A DNA stretch of 64,000 nucleotides, taken from the NCBI RefSeq assembly GCF_004798965.1, contig NZ_SDSD01000001.1, forward strand, positions 682,001 through 746,000. Reading direction: 5' to 3'. Each line of letters starts with the position of its first letter. Position 1 is the first letter of the stretch. Shown here piece after piece: positions 9,638 to 18,274 of this stretch. The notes beneath the pieces are model-generated. The model worked only from the letters and a program-made list of their open reading frames with translations. It ran no database searches and was not told where the DNA came from. The position numbers and the translations under genes were made by a program. The stretch is from Onishia niordana. Lineage in GTDB: Bacteria > Pseudomonadota > Gammaproteobacteria > Pseudomonadales > Halomonadaceae.

Positions 9638-9658
9638 ATTGCACAATCGTATAGCAAT
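9638..9658. promoter_or_regulatory. Possible TetR operator upstream of the TetR gene
   Basis: ATTGC at 9638-9642 and GCAAT at 9654-9658 flank the motif GTATAGCAAT (9649-9658). A near-identical GTATAGTAAT occurs at 11624-11633 before the dehydrogenase-aldolase operon. The shared word makes a common operator plausible; it is not proven. Confidence 0.35.
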
Positions 9659-9782
9659 AGAGCGACCCCGGCCGGCTTCCCCTCCTCACCGCTCGCCAGA
9701 CTCGCCCAATTCGCTCTATACGCAACACAAGGCGGAGCCTTCTCCCCGCGGGGTCGCCACCCTCCCCGCAACCTGCCCCTGA

Positions 9783-10550
9783 CTAGCTCTTGTAGCCGGG
9801 ATCCAGCGCCTCAAGGGTGCGCAGATGCGCCGACCATTCCAGTTCGAGATCACCGTCCTCGTGGATCGCCTGATCATACTGGCGCGCCACATGCCGCGCG
9901 GTCTCCTCCGACACCAGCCGCAGCGGCTGGCCCGTGGACTGGGCCGCCACCTGCAGCTCGCAGGCGCGCTCGAGATAGAACATGTTGTTGAACATCTCGG
10001 CGGCCGAAGCGCCGGTGGTCAAGAGGCCATGGTTGCGCAGCACCAGGGCGGGGTTGTCGCCGAGGCTCGCCACGATGCGCTCCCGCTCGGCGAGGTCCAA
10101 GGCGATGCCTTCGTAGTCGTGGTAGGACACCCGCTCGTGGAACTGCAGCGCGATCTGGTTGAGCCGCGTCTGCAGCCCCTGCTCCAGCGACGACACCGCC
10201 ACCCCGGCGCGGGTGTGGGTGTGCATCACCCAGGCCGCCTCATGGCTGGCGCGGTGGATGGCGGAATGGATGGTGAAGCCGGCCGGATTCACGCCCTCCG
10301 GGCTGTCATCGACCTTTCGGCCGTCGACATCGATCTTCACCAGCGAGGAGGCGGTGATCTCCTCCCAGCGCCGGCCATAGGGGTTGATCAGGAAATGGCC
10401 GTCCTCCCCCGGCACCCGGGCGGTGATATGGGTGTAGATCAGATCCGTCATGCGGTAATGGGCGGCCAGGCGATAGCAGGCCGCCAGCGCAATGCGGGTC
10501 TCGCGCTCGGCGTCGCTGATGGCGGGGCGATGGGGTTGATCGAGACTCAT
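9783..10550 (-). CDS. Class II aldolase/adducin-family protein
   Basis: 255 residues of the zinc-dependent class II aldolase/adducin fold (FucA/AraD relatives). The metal-site histidines appear in MHTHTRAGVAVSS and LRNHGLLTTG, and HFLINPYGRRWEEITASSLV is the usual substrate loop. The ATG at 10550 follows GGAG; longer readings add residues rich in Ser, Pro and Arg. It sits 52 bases after the hydroxyacid dehydrogenase on the same strand and is probably co-transcribed. Stand-alone members are often annotated only as family proteins; the substrate, perhaps a hydroxylated acid brought in by the divergent SSS symporter, is not known. Confidence 0.88.
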   Translation of the reverse strand: MSLDQPHRPAISDAERETRIALAACYRLAAHYRMTDLIYTHITARVPGEDGHFLINPYGRRWEEITASSLVKIDVDGRKVDDSPEGVNPAGFTIHSAIHRASHEAAWVMHTHTRAGVAVSSLEQGLQTRLNQIALQFHERVSYHDYEGIALDLAERERIVASLGDNPALVLRNHGLLTTGASAAEMFNNMFYLERACELQVAAQSTGQPLRLVSEETARHVARQYDQAIHEDGDLELEWSAHLRTLEALDPGYKS

Positions 10551-10602
10551 CGGAAACTCCGTGGCAGATGGGGACATGGCGGGACGTGTCAACGCTGGAG
10601 CG

Positions 10603-11559
10603 TCAATAGCCCAGGGACCGCTCGACGGCCAGGGCCAGCGGCTCGCCGTCGCGCAGGGCGCGAGCGGTGTCGAGCACCTGGCTCGCGACCACCTCGGGCA
10701 GGGAATCGCTGGCGATATGCGGCGTGAGGCGCAGCCGCTCATCCTGCCAGAAGGGATGCTCGGCGGGCAGCGGCTCTTGCCGGAAGACATCCAGGCTCGC
10801 CCCTGCCAGCTGGCCCCGATCCAGCGCCGCGATCAGGTCGTCCTCGACCAGGTGCTCACCGCGGCCGATCTGCACCAGCCAGGCGCCCTGGGCGAGGGCC
10901 GCGAACAGGGTCTTGTCGAGCACGTTCTGGGTAGATGCCGTCAGCGGCAGCACATTGATCAGATAATCGGCGCCCTGCGCCGCCTCCATTACGGCGTGCT
11001 CGCCGGTCAGATAGGTCACGCCATCCAGCGGCGCCTCTGGCGGACGGCGACAGGCCACGCGCACCGAAAACCCGAGCGCCGTCAGCGCCTGCACCACGGC
11101 GCGCCCCATGGTGCCATGGCCGAGCACCGCGACCGTCGCGGCGGCCGGTGCGCGCATCGGCAGCGGCGCCCAGTGGGCCCTGGCGGCGTTGCGTTCAAGC
11201 GTCGTGAACTCGCGTTCACGGTGGAGCACCTCGTGGGCCGCGAAGCCGGCCATCAGGTCGGCCTGATGCGGGTCCCGCACCCGGGCGATCTGGACATCAC
11301 CATCAAGCCCCGGATGAGCCATCAGGGCCTCGACGCCGGCAGCGATCGACATGGCAAGCTCGAGATTCGGATAGGCCGCGAAGGCCGTCTCGCCGGGCAT
11401 CCAGCAGATCGCGAAGCGGACCTCTTCGGGGTTGTCGATCTCGTGGGGGTGGCGCAGAACGACGTTATCGGCCCCCGCGCGCAGGGCGTCGCCATAGCTG
11501 ACCTCCAGGTCGAAATCGTCACTCAGATAGACACCCAGGATCGGGGGCGCATGGGTCAT
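10603..11559 (-). CDS. D-2-hydroxyacid dehydrogenase (GhrA-like glyoxylate/hydroxypyruvate reductase family)
   Basis: 318 residues. NAD(P)-binding loop VLGHGTMGRAV at about 145-155; the catalytic triad appears as Arg in VQIGRGEHLV, Glu in FRQEPLP and His in LTPHIAS. The overall layout matches the GhrA group, which reduces glyoxylate and hydroxypyruvate. It is the first gene of a two-gene minus-strand operon with the class II aldolase. The divergent neighbour is an SSS symporter, so a small carbohydrate-acid or 2-oxoacid pathway is likely but the substrate is unproven. Confidence 0.87.
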   Translation of the reverse strand: MTHAPPILGVYLSDDFDLEVSYGDALRAGADNVVLRHPHEIDNPEEVRFAICWMPGETAFAAYPNLELAMSIAAGVEALMAHPGLDGDVQIARVRDPHQADLMAGFAAHEVLHREREFTTLERNAARAHWAPLPMRAPAAATVAVLGHGTMGRAVVQALTALGFSVRVACRRPPEAPLDGVTYLTGEHAVMEAAQGADYLINVLPLTASTQNVLDKTLFAALAQGAWLVQIGRGEHLVEDDLIAALDRGQLAGASLDVFRQEPLPAEHPFWQDERLRLTPHIASDSLPEVVASQVLDTARALRDGEPLALAVERSLGY

Positions 11560-12242
11560 GTCACTTCCCTCGGTTCATGTACGGGACAGGCAGGGACTGG
11601 CGTGCAGCCACTGTTATTCAAATGTATAGTAATGCAGGTGCCGCGCTCATGGAATCCCGCTGGAAGCTCCCCGGGAATCGCCGCCGAGCCACTCGATGAA
11701 AGACGACATCGCGTCCCGGCCAACGCGGCCAATGCGGGCGACTCGACACGTTCGCAGAGAGTCCCGACCGTTGTCCTCAAACTGGAAGCTGATTGGACAT
11801 AGTCAATCCAAATGATTAAGGTATGGACCTTCGTCGGGTATCCGCCTACCTGCGGCTTTCCGACAGGCCATCGGCCCATCGCATCAATCTCGCTTCATCG
11901 GTGACGCACTCGGCCACAGCATTCTTGGCCGCCGAGGTCAGCGAACAAGAGGGAACCCATGTCGACCCCCACATTTTCTCAAGGGCACTGCATGCCACGT
12001 CGCCCGCCACCATCCTGCCTGCCGGGAAGCGCCTGATCGGCGATTCCTGATCGGCTCCCTCTGGGCCGATAGCCCGGGACCTCATGCGCCTGCGTCATCT
12101 CGCTGACGCCGCATCGCCGCCGCCCCATCGCGATCCTGAAACGATCCAACGACGCAGCCTCTGCGGGCCGCCGTTCGTCTCTGCCTTGCGTAGAAGACAG
12201 TACGACCGGCTGACGAGTGACTGCGCTTCCATCAACCGAGGA
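11560..12242. other. Gene-free divergent promoter region between dehydrogenase and SSS symporter
   Basis: About 680 bases with no ORF of convincing composition. It must carry the promoters for both directions. GTATAGTAAT (11624-11633) matches the motif before the TetR gene. A compact dyad lies at 11789-11811 (GATTG..CAATC overlapping TTGGA..TCCAA). CCTGATCGGC occurs twice near 12030-12056. Nothing else is identifiable. Confidence 0.45.
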
Positions 12243-13937
12243 ATGCCCTTGAACAGCCTGTCTCTACACCAGTTCTCGACCAGCACCGTGCTGCTGTTGA
12301 TGTTCGCCTTCTACGGCGGTACCTACCTGCTCACCCTTGGCATCCGCAAGAAGAAGGAAGACGCCGACGCCTACATGGTCTCCAACCACCGCATCGGCTT
12401 CGGCATCGGCGCGGCCAGCATGACCGCCACCTGGATCTGGGCCGCCTCCTTCTACGCCGCGGCCACCTCCGGCTACACCTATGGCGTCTCCGGGCCCATC
12501 CACTACGGGCTGTGGGGGGCGCTGATGATCCTGTTCATCTACCCGTTCGGCCGGCGCTTTCGCAAGCTCGCTCCCAACGCCCATACCCTGGGCGAGCTGA
12601 TCCACGCCCGTCACGGCAGCTCCAGCCAGCTGATCCTCGCGCTCTCCAACGTGCTCGGCAGCGTGATCAGCCTGATGGTCAACTTCACCGCCGCCGGCGC
12701 GCTGGTCTCGGTGCTCTCGCCGCTCTCCTTCCAGGCCGGGGTGATCATCGCCGGCGTGGGCGTGCTGCTCTACACCCTATGGTCGGGCTTTCGCGCCTCG
12801 GTGATGACCGACTTCGCCCAGCTGGTGGCGCTGATGGCCATCGCCGTGGTGATCATCCCCGCCGTGTTCTTCGCCATGGGTGGACCCAGCGAGCTGGTGG
12901 CTGGCCTCGACAACCTGACGGCCGAGCAGGCCGACTTCTTCTCGATGGATGCCATCCTCAACCAGGGCGCGCCCTTCTTCGTCGCCGTGCTGGCCTACGC
13001 CATCGGCAACCAGACCATCTCCCAGCGCCTGTTCGCGGTCAACGAGGAGCACATCAAGCCGACCTTCATCACCGCCACCATAGGCTACGGCGCCATCGTC
13101 ATTGGCCTTGGCATGATCGGCCTGATGGCCCTGACGCTTGGCATCCAGCCGCTCGACGGCGACATGAACAACCTGATTCCGCAGATGGTCTCGGGCTACC
13201 TGCCGCCGGTGTTCATCGCGCTGTTCTTCGTGCTGGTGATCGGCTCGCTCTCCTCTACCGCCGACTCCGATCTCTCGGCGCTGTCCGCGATCATGATGGC
13301 CGACGTCTATGGCAAGAACATCGCCCGCGGCAAGGCCGACCCCAAGCGCATGCTGCTGGTCGGTCGCCTGACCATGATCATCGCCACCGCGGTGGGCATC
13401 GTCTTCGCCAGCTTCTCGCTGGACATCCTGGTGATGCTGGTCTTCGTCGGCGCCCTGTGGGGGGCGATCGTCTTCCCGGTGATCGCCAGCTGCTTCTGGA
13501 ACCGGGTGACCAACGCCGCCTTCACTACCTCGGTGCTCATCGCCATGATCACCTTCTGTGTGGCGCGCTTCGAGTGGCTGCCCATGAGCGGGCTGACCGC
13601 CCTGGCCTTCGAGGGCCTGGCCAGCATCGGCGGTGGCATCATCATTGCGCTGATGGTGTTCGGCTTCCTGGGCCGTGCCGCCGGGCTGATCGCCGGGGTG
13701 CTGGCCATGCTGGCCTTGCTGGTGTTCGCGACCGACTTCCTGCGTGACTACACCGTGCTGCTGGCCTCGCTGACCGCCTACGGCACCAGCACCCTGGTGT
13801 GCGTGGTGATGAGCCTGATGAGTAGCCAGCGCTTCGACTTCGACACCATCGGCCAGCGCGTGGGCGACTACGACCAGGCGGCCATTCCGGCCGACGAGGA
13901 CGCATCCCATGGCGACCTGGCCGGCGCCACCCGCTGA
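12243..13937 (+). CDS. Sodium:solute symporter (SSS) family transporter
   Basis: About 564 residues with a dozen or more membrane segments of the LeuT-type SSS fold (SLC5-like). SYGSLSS-like sodium-site residues appear in FVLVIGSLSSTADSDLSALSAI. The start is uncertain: GAGGA at 12238-12242 abuts the ATG at 12243 but is correctly spaced for the in-frame TTG at 12249, so translation may begin there (LNSLSLHQF). A 42-residue membrane protein gene follows 72 bases downstream with its own strong ribosome site. It is divergent from the dehydrogenase-aldolase operon, so it may import their substrate. The substrate cannot be told from sequence. Confidence 0.88.
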   Translation: MPLNSLSLHQFSTSTVLLLMFAFYGGTYLLTLGIRKKKEDADAYMVSNHRIGFGIGAASMTATWIWAASFYAAATSGYTYGVSGPIHYGLWGALMILFIYPFGRRFRKLAPNAHTLGELIHARHGSSSQLILALSNVLGSVISLMVNFTAAGALVSVLSPLSFQAGVIIAGVGVLLYTLWSGFRASVMTDFAQLVALMAIAVVIIPAVFFAMGGPSELVAGLDNLTAEQADFFSMDAILNQGAPFFVAVLAYAIGNQTISQRLFAVNEEHIKPTFITATIGYGAIVIGLGMIGLMALTLGIQPLDGDMNNLIPQMVSGYLPPVFIALFFVLVIGSLSSTADSDLSALSAIMMADVYGKNIARGKADPKRMLLVGRLTMIIATAVGIVFASFSLDILVMLVFVGALWGAIVFPVIASCFWNRVTNAAFTTSVLIAMITFCVARFEWLPMSGLTALAFEGLASIGGGIIIALMVFGFLGRAAGLIAGVLAMLALLVFATDFLRDYTVLLASLTAYGTSTLVCVVMSLMSSQRFDFDTIGQRVGDYDQAAIPADEDASHGDLAGATR

Positions 13938-14008
13938 GCCTGTTACTTCGATAGGCCATATCCATGCGGGCGCCGGCAGGCCGGTGCCCCACCTAAAGGA
14001 GATCGTTT

Positions 14009-14137
14009 ATGACCACGCTTTACGCCTTCTACGTGCTGATCTGGCCCGCCCTGACTCTCGGCGTGCTGGTGCTGATCTGTCGCGCCGTGCTGCGCGACCG
14101 TCGCGACGCCCGCCGGGAATCCCGCGAGCTGGTGTAA
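14009..14137 (+). CDS. Small (42-residue) membrane partner of the SSS transporter
   Basis: A very short gene reading MTTLYAFYVLIWPALTLGVL then a basic tail rich in Arg (RDRRDARRES). One membrane helix precedes a positively charged cytoplasmic end. AAAGGAG stands 8 bases before the ATG, the best ribosome site nearby. Proteins of this size and composition next to SSS symporters are known in Halomonas and Pseudomonas genomes as putative transporter small subunits. It is likely co-translated with, and may stabilise, the symporter. Function is inferred from context. Confidence 0.75.
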   Translation: MTTLYAFYVLIWPALTLGVLVLICRAVLRDRRDARRESRELV

Positions 14138-14197
14138 CCCTTTCGGGGGTGATGCTGCCGGCATCGCGCCCACGAGCCGCCGCACCCCGCGGCGGCT

Positions 14198-14257
14198 CTC
14201 TGCACTCCGGTTCTCTTCCCTCCTGCGCTCTTCCTTCTGGTGCTCTTCCCTCCGGCG
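14198..14257. repeat. 15-bp tandem repeat, about four copies
   Basis: Units CTCTTCCCTCCTGCG (14213-14227), CTCTTCCTTCTGGTG (14228-14242) and CTCTTCCCTCCGGCG (14243-14257) follow each other exactly at 15-base spacing, with a degenerate copy at 14198-14212. It lies between the small membrane protein and the convergent regulator. Confidence 0.8.
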
Positions 14258-14282
14258 CTGTGGGGCCCTTGCGAGCCTGCCT

Positions 14283-14864
14283 TCAGTGCAGCACGTTGCG
14301 AATGAAACGCAGCGTAGCGTCACTCTCGTTGCAATAGGCGTAGGGCTGATCACTCGGGAAGACATGAAATTCGCCCTCGGCGAGGGTGCGCGTCTCTTCG
14401 CCGACACGCAGCGTCAGGGTTCCCTCGACCACCACGATCATCTCGTGCCAGCCCGCGGCGTCCGGTTCGGAGGAGTAGCACTCGCCCGGCGCCAGCTGCC
14501 AGCGCCACAGCTCGACTTCCCGGGTCGCCTTGCTGGCCAGCAGGCGACCGTAGCTTTCCGCCGAACGCCCCGCCCAGGCGATCTCATCGATATAGGCGGA
14601 ATCCTCGGTCTCCGGCGGTTGCACCAACACGTGGAAGATCACTCCCAGTGCCTCGGCCAGCCGATCCAGCGTGGTCAGGCTAACGTTGACGTCGCCTCGC
14701 TCGACACTCACCAGCATTCGCCGGCTGACGCCTGCCGCCTCGGCAAGCGCCTGTTGGCTTAGGCCGGCAGCCTGACGCAGGCGGCGCACATTGGCGGCCA
14801 CGTGCACCAGCACGTCCGGACGCGATGTTTTTTCGCCCGACCCATTGTGCAATATACTGCTCAT
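14283..14864 (-). CDS. XRE-family regulator with C-terminal cupin domain
   Basis: 193 residues. An N-terminal HTH (NVRRLRQAAGLSQQALAEAAG then VSRRMLVSVERGDVNVSL, about residues 25-65) is joined to a cupin barrel (GWHEMIVVVEGTLTLRVGEE, about 140-160). Such regulators sense small ligands in the cupin. The ATG at 14864 is chosen because GGGAAG lies 7 bases upstream; the alternative GTG at 14882 overlaps that site. It is divergent from the RhtA-like exporter gene and is the obvious candidate to control it. Confidence 0.88.
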   Translation of the reverse strand: MSSILHNGSGEKTSRPDVLVHVAANVRRLRQAAGLSQQALAEAAGVSRRMLVSVERGDVNVSLTTLDRLAEALGVIFHVLVQPPETEDSAYIDEIAWAGRSAESYGRLLASKATREVELWRWQLAPGECYSSEPDAAGWHEMIVVVEGTLTLRVGEETRTLAEGEFHVFPSDQPYAYCNESDATLRFIRNVLH

Positions 14865-14982
14865 CACTACACTTCCCGGCACTGAGACCTGTTGATCCAG
14901 ATCTATTTGACTTCATCCCGTGGCACTAACGCGCGTCATTGCGTTCACGGACAACCAATCGCTATGAAAAGGAGAGCGTAGC

Positions 14983-15861
14983 ATGAGCGCATCGATGCAG
15001 GCCCGGCTATGGCCAGTCGCGATTTTGATCGTGGCCATGACCTCGATTCAGAGCGGCGCTTCGCTTGCCACCTCGCTGTTTCCGGCAATCGGCCCGACCG
15101 GCACCACCGCCATGCGCCTGCTGATCGCCTCTATCACCTTGCTCGCCGTGCTGCGCCCCTGGCGCCGGCGCATCCATGCCCGCGGCTGGGGCACCATCGC
15201 CATCTATGGCGCAGCACTCGGGCTGATGAACCTGCTCTTCTATCAGGCACTGAACCGCATTCCGCTAGGTATCGCCGTGGCGCTGGAGTTTACCGGTCCG
15301 CTGGCCGTGGCACTGCTCAACTCCCGGCGCTGGCTGGACCTTTGCTGGGTGGCCATGGCGATCAGTGGGCTGATTTTCCTGTTGCTGCTCGGCGGCGAGA
15401 GCGGGCTGGACGTCGACCCGGTGGGCGCTGCCTACGCCCTGGGCGCCGGCGTCTGCTGGGCGCTGTATATCCTCTTCGGTCAGAAGGCCGGCACCGATCA
15501 CGGCACCCAGACCGCCGCACTCGGCATCACCATCGCCGCGCTGATCTTCTTCCCGATTGGGCTCGCCGAGGTGGGCACGGCGATGTTCTCGCCTGCGATT
15601 CTGCCCCTGGCACTGGGCGTGGCGGTACTTTCCACCGCCCTGCCCTACACCCTGGAAATGATCGCCATGCCCAAGCTTGCGACCCACACCTTCGGCACCC
15701 TGATGAGCCTGGAACCCGCCGTTGCCGCCCTCTCCGGTCTGGTTTTCCTCGGCCAGTCGCTGACGCTGATCCAGTGGCTTGCCATCAGCATGGTCATTGC
15801 TGCCTCCATCGGCACCACCCTGACCGGCCAGAAACCAGTGCCAGCCGTGGCCGCCGGCTGA
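14983..15861 (+). CDS. EamA/DMT-family exporter, RhtA-like
   Basis: 292 residues with ten hydrophobic segments in two EamA halves. YQALNRIPLGIAVALEFTGP and STALPYTLEMIAM are typical of the RhtA (threonine/homoserine exporter) branch. AAAAGGAG precedes the ATG. It sits in the inner membrane. It is divergent from the XRE-cupin regulator across about 120 bases, which suggests ligand-responsive control. The substrate, an amino acid or another small metabolite, is inferred from family only. Confidence 0.88.
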   Translation: MSASMQARLWPVAILIVAMTSIQSGASLATSLFPAIGPTGTTAMRLLIASITLLAVLRPWRRRIHARGWGTIAIYGAALGLMNLLFYQALNRIPLGIAVALEFTGPLAVALLNSRRWLDLCWVAMAISGLIFLLLLGGESGLDVDPVGAAYALGAGVCWALYILFGQKAGTDHGTQTAALGITIAALIFFPIGLAEVGTAMFSPAILPLALGVAVLSTALPYTLEMIAMPKLATHTFGTLMSLEPAVAALSGLVFLGQSLTLIQWLAISMVIAASIGTTLTGQKPVPAVAAG

Positions 15862-16016
15862 CCGGCCCCGGCTTACAAACCCAGGCTTGCCGACCCACCA
15901 CATGAATGGGCTCAACACCTTGACCGGCATACGGGGGAAGCAGCACTCTTGCCAGGATACCGTCAGTCTCGATTAGCCGTTGAATGACTCTTTGGCCCTC
16001 CTCAAGAGACCCCTTT

Positions 16017-16622
16017 ATGCCAGATGCCTCACGGCCTTCATCGCTCCCCGATACCGCAACGCCGCCACCTGCCTCATCTGCCGGCATTCAGCACATCCAT
16101 GATCTGCTGCATCGTGTGGCACAAAAGGACCGCCAGGCCTTTTCACGCCTCTACGACGCCACATCGGCGAAACTTTATGGCGCCGTGCTACGTATCTTGG
16201 GTGACCGAGGCAACGCCGATGACGTGCTGCAGGAAGCCTACGTGCGGATCTGGCAAAAGGCCGCCCTCTTCGATGCCGAGCGTGCCTCGCCCATCACCTG
16301 GATGGTGACTATCGCCCGCCACCTCGCCATCGACGAGCTACGTCGCCAACCCAAGGCGGCAGGTGATGCCGAAGAGGCTCTGGCATCGGTACCTGCCGAG
16401 GGCCCATCCGCTCAGGATGAGCTCCATCAGGAGCAGGATGCGCAGCGCCTGTATCGCTGCCTCGACACCCTCGAGGAAGGACGACAGGACATGGTCAGGC
16501 TCGCCTATCTGGAAGGGTGGTCGCGGGCCGACCTGGCCACACATTTCGACCAGCCGGTAAATACCGTCAAGACATGGCTGCATCGAGCACTGAAGCAGCT
16601 GAAGGGGTGCCTTGCATCATGA
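16017..16622 (+). CDS. ECF-type RNA polymerase sigma factor
   Basis: About 201 residues. Region 2 reads FSRLYDATSAKLYGAVLRIL then DDVLQEAYVRIWQKA; region 4 reads YLEGWSRADLATHFDQPVNTVKTWLHRALKQL. It is typical of the SigK/RpoE-like group paired with RskA-type anti-sigma factors. The start at 16017 is preferred to an ATG at 15984 because of the purine-rich AAGAGA upstream. Its stop overlaps the next gene by ATGA, so sigma and anti-sigma are translationally coupled. It probably drives its own operon and the secreted-protein gene at 17563. Confidence 0.9.
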   Translation: MPDASRPSSLPDTATPPPASSAGIQHIHDLLHRVAQKDRQAFSRLYDATSAKLYGAVLRILGDRGNADDVLQEAYVRIWQKAALFDAERASPITWMVTIARHLAIDELRRQPKAAGDAEEALASVPAEGPSAQDELHQEQDAQRLYRCLDTLEEGRQDMVRLAYLEGWSRADLATHFDQPVNTVKTWLHRALKQLKGCLAS

Positions 16623-17452
16623 CCGAACATGACGACTTGGACATGCTGGCCGCCGAGTACGCGCTAGGCACCCTGGACGCCGATGCGCGCGCCGAGGTCG
16701 CCATGCGACGCCACCTGGAACCCGAGCTGGACGCGCTGATTCTTGCCTGGGAATCACGCCTCGCCCCCCTAGGTAATGAGGTGGCAGCGGTGGCGCCGGG
16801 CCCTGGCCTTCGCGAGAGAATCGTGCAGCGCATCGACGCGATCGAAGCCGAGGCCCGCTCATCACAAGCGGCCCCCGAACAACGAGAGACGAGCGTAACC
16901 GACACGACCGGCACGGCTGACAGGACCGATCAGAGTCCGCAAGGCGACGCGCGCCAACCCACGAGTGCGCAGGTGGTGAACCTGCGGAAGCGGTTGGTGC
17001 GTTGGCAATGGGGTACCGGGCTCGCAAGCGCCGCCGCGCTGCTGCTTGCCGTGATTCTGATCGCCCCCATGGGCAGTGCTCCCGGCGAGCCCTCCTTCGT
17101 CGCCGTGTTCCAGGAAGATGATCGCCAGCCGGCCTTCATGCTATCCGTCGACCTTTCCAATAAGCAGTTAAATGTATTGCCGGTCTCCGCCGAGCCGCTC
17201 GCGAACAAGTCCTACCAGCTGTGGATCAAGGACGACTCGCTCGGGCCCAACCCGCGCTCGGTCGGCGTGCTGAACGACGACCTGAGCCTGGATGCCGACG
17301 CCCTTAGCGACTACGACCCAGCGCTTCTGAAGCGCGCGACCTTCGGCATCAGCATCGAACCCAGCGGCGGCTCCCCTACCGGCCAGCCCACCGGCCCCGC
17401 CATTCATGGCTATCTCTACCCCACCGGCCAGGCCGGGGCTCAGCGGCTGTAA
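16619..17452 (+). CDS. RskA-type membrane anti-sigma factor
   Basis: 277 residues: a cytoplasmic N-terminus (LDMLAAEYALGTLDADARAEV, residues about 7-27, the anti-sigma helix bundle), a low-complexity Thr/Gln/Asp linker, one membrane helix (TGLASAAALLLAVILIAPMG, about residue 140) and a periplasmic RskA domain (YQLWIKDDSLGPNPRSVGVL). It is expected to hold the upstream sigma factor at the membrane until an envelope signal releases it. It starts within the sigma stop codon (ATGA). Confidence 0.9.
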   Translation: MTEHDDLDMLAAEYALGTLDADARAEVAMRRHLEPELDALILAWESRLAPLGNEVAAVAPGPGLRERIVQRIDAIEAEARSSQAAPEQRETSVTDTTGTADRTDQSPQGDARQPTSAQVVNLRKRLVRWQWGTGLASAAALLLAVILIAPMGSAPGEPSFVAVFQEDDRQPAFMLSVDLSNKQLNVLPVSAEPLANKSYQLWIKDDSLGPNPRSVGVLNDDLSLDADALSDYDPALLKRATFGISIEPSGGSPTGQPTGPAIHGYLYPTGQAGAQRL

Positions 17453-17562
17453 TTTTTTTCACCTGACCTGAAACCCGGCGCAACCTCCTTACGTATCTAT
17501 CAGCACACCCACTCAAGCCCCTGGGCTTTTGTGGGATGTGCCCAAATATCAAGGAGAGAAAG

Positions 17563-17994
17563 ATGATGAACAAGCTAATGGCAAGTGCATGTGTATCCAT
17601 TTCTCTACTCGCCGGCGCCGGTTTCGCACAGGCGGCCGACCATTCAGACATGCACCCGCAGGTCTGGGCCGATGATCAGTCCGTATCGGGCGGTACCGTG
17701 ACGGCAGAGAAAGTCACGGCTGAACAGAACGGTTGGCTGGTCGTACACCGTACGGGTGAAGACATGAAGCCGGGCCCGGTGGTCGGCTATGCGCCGCTCA
17801 AGGAAGGCGAAAACATGGACGTCACCGCAATACTTACCGAAGAGGTCACGGCCGGCGATCACCTGATGCTGATGGTGCACAGCGAAGAAGGCGGCATGAA
17901 AACCGGCGGCTTCGAATACACCCTAGGCGCCAAGGAAGACGGCCCGATCAAGATGGATGGCAACCTGGTCATGAAGGTTGTTACCGCCGAATAA
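17563..17994 (+). CDS. Secreted DUF7282-type protein
   Basis: 143 residues with a clear signal peptide (MMNKLMASACVSISLLAGAG, cleavage after AQA at about residue 24). The mature part, starting near HPQVWADDQSVSGGTVTAEK, resembles the DUF7282 family seen in halophiles, a beta-rich extracellular domain of unknown function. AAGGAG precedes the ATG. It lies 110 bases after the anti-sigma gene and ends at a strong terminator. Its position suggests it belongs to the sigma factor's regulon. Function unknown. Confidence 0.8.
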   Translation: MMNKLMASACVSISLLAGAGFAQAADHSDMHPQVWADDQSVSGGTVTAEKVTAEQNGWLVVHRTGEDMKPGPVVGYAPLKEGENMDVTAILTEEVTAGDHLMLMVHSEEGGMKTGGFEYTLGAKEDGPIKMDGNLVMKVVTAE

Positions 17995-18019
17995 TTCCAT
18001 CGTTTCATCGCGATACCTC

Positions 18020-18044
18020 GGGGCCGCCTTTAGCGGCCCCTTTT
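18020..18044 (+). terminator. Rho-independent terminator after the DUF7282 gene
   Basis: GGGGCCGC (18020-18027) pairs with GCGGCCCC (18033-18040), followed by TTTT. It lies 25 bases after the stop. Confidence 0.88.
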
Positions 18045-18274
18045 CGTTGCCGCTTATTCCCTCAGTTACACTCACCTCCGCTCTACCATCCGGCACGGAT
18101 TCAAGCAGGGCGCGATTAAGGCCAGCAGCATCGTCCTAATCGGCTCCTGCATGAATGCGGTTATGCATGGCCACCAGGTCGGCCACCTTTGCGGCATAGA
18201 CGTCCGATTCCGGCGAGTCTCGTGACTCCTGCGCGTTACACTGACGGTGACACGTCGGACACAGGAGCACCGAC

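Noticed and set aside
10561..11802. A 413-codon plus-strand open frame opposite the hydroxyacid dehydrogenase
   Set aside because: It is the antisense reading of a gene with clear dehydrogenase motifs; it is full of His, Gln, Arg and Gly and has no domain signature.
12777..13910. A 377-codon minus-strand frame inside the SSS symporter gene
   Set aside because: It is the complement of a membrane protein and gives a His/Gly/Asp-rich translation with no known fold.
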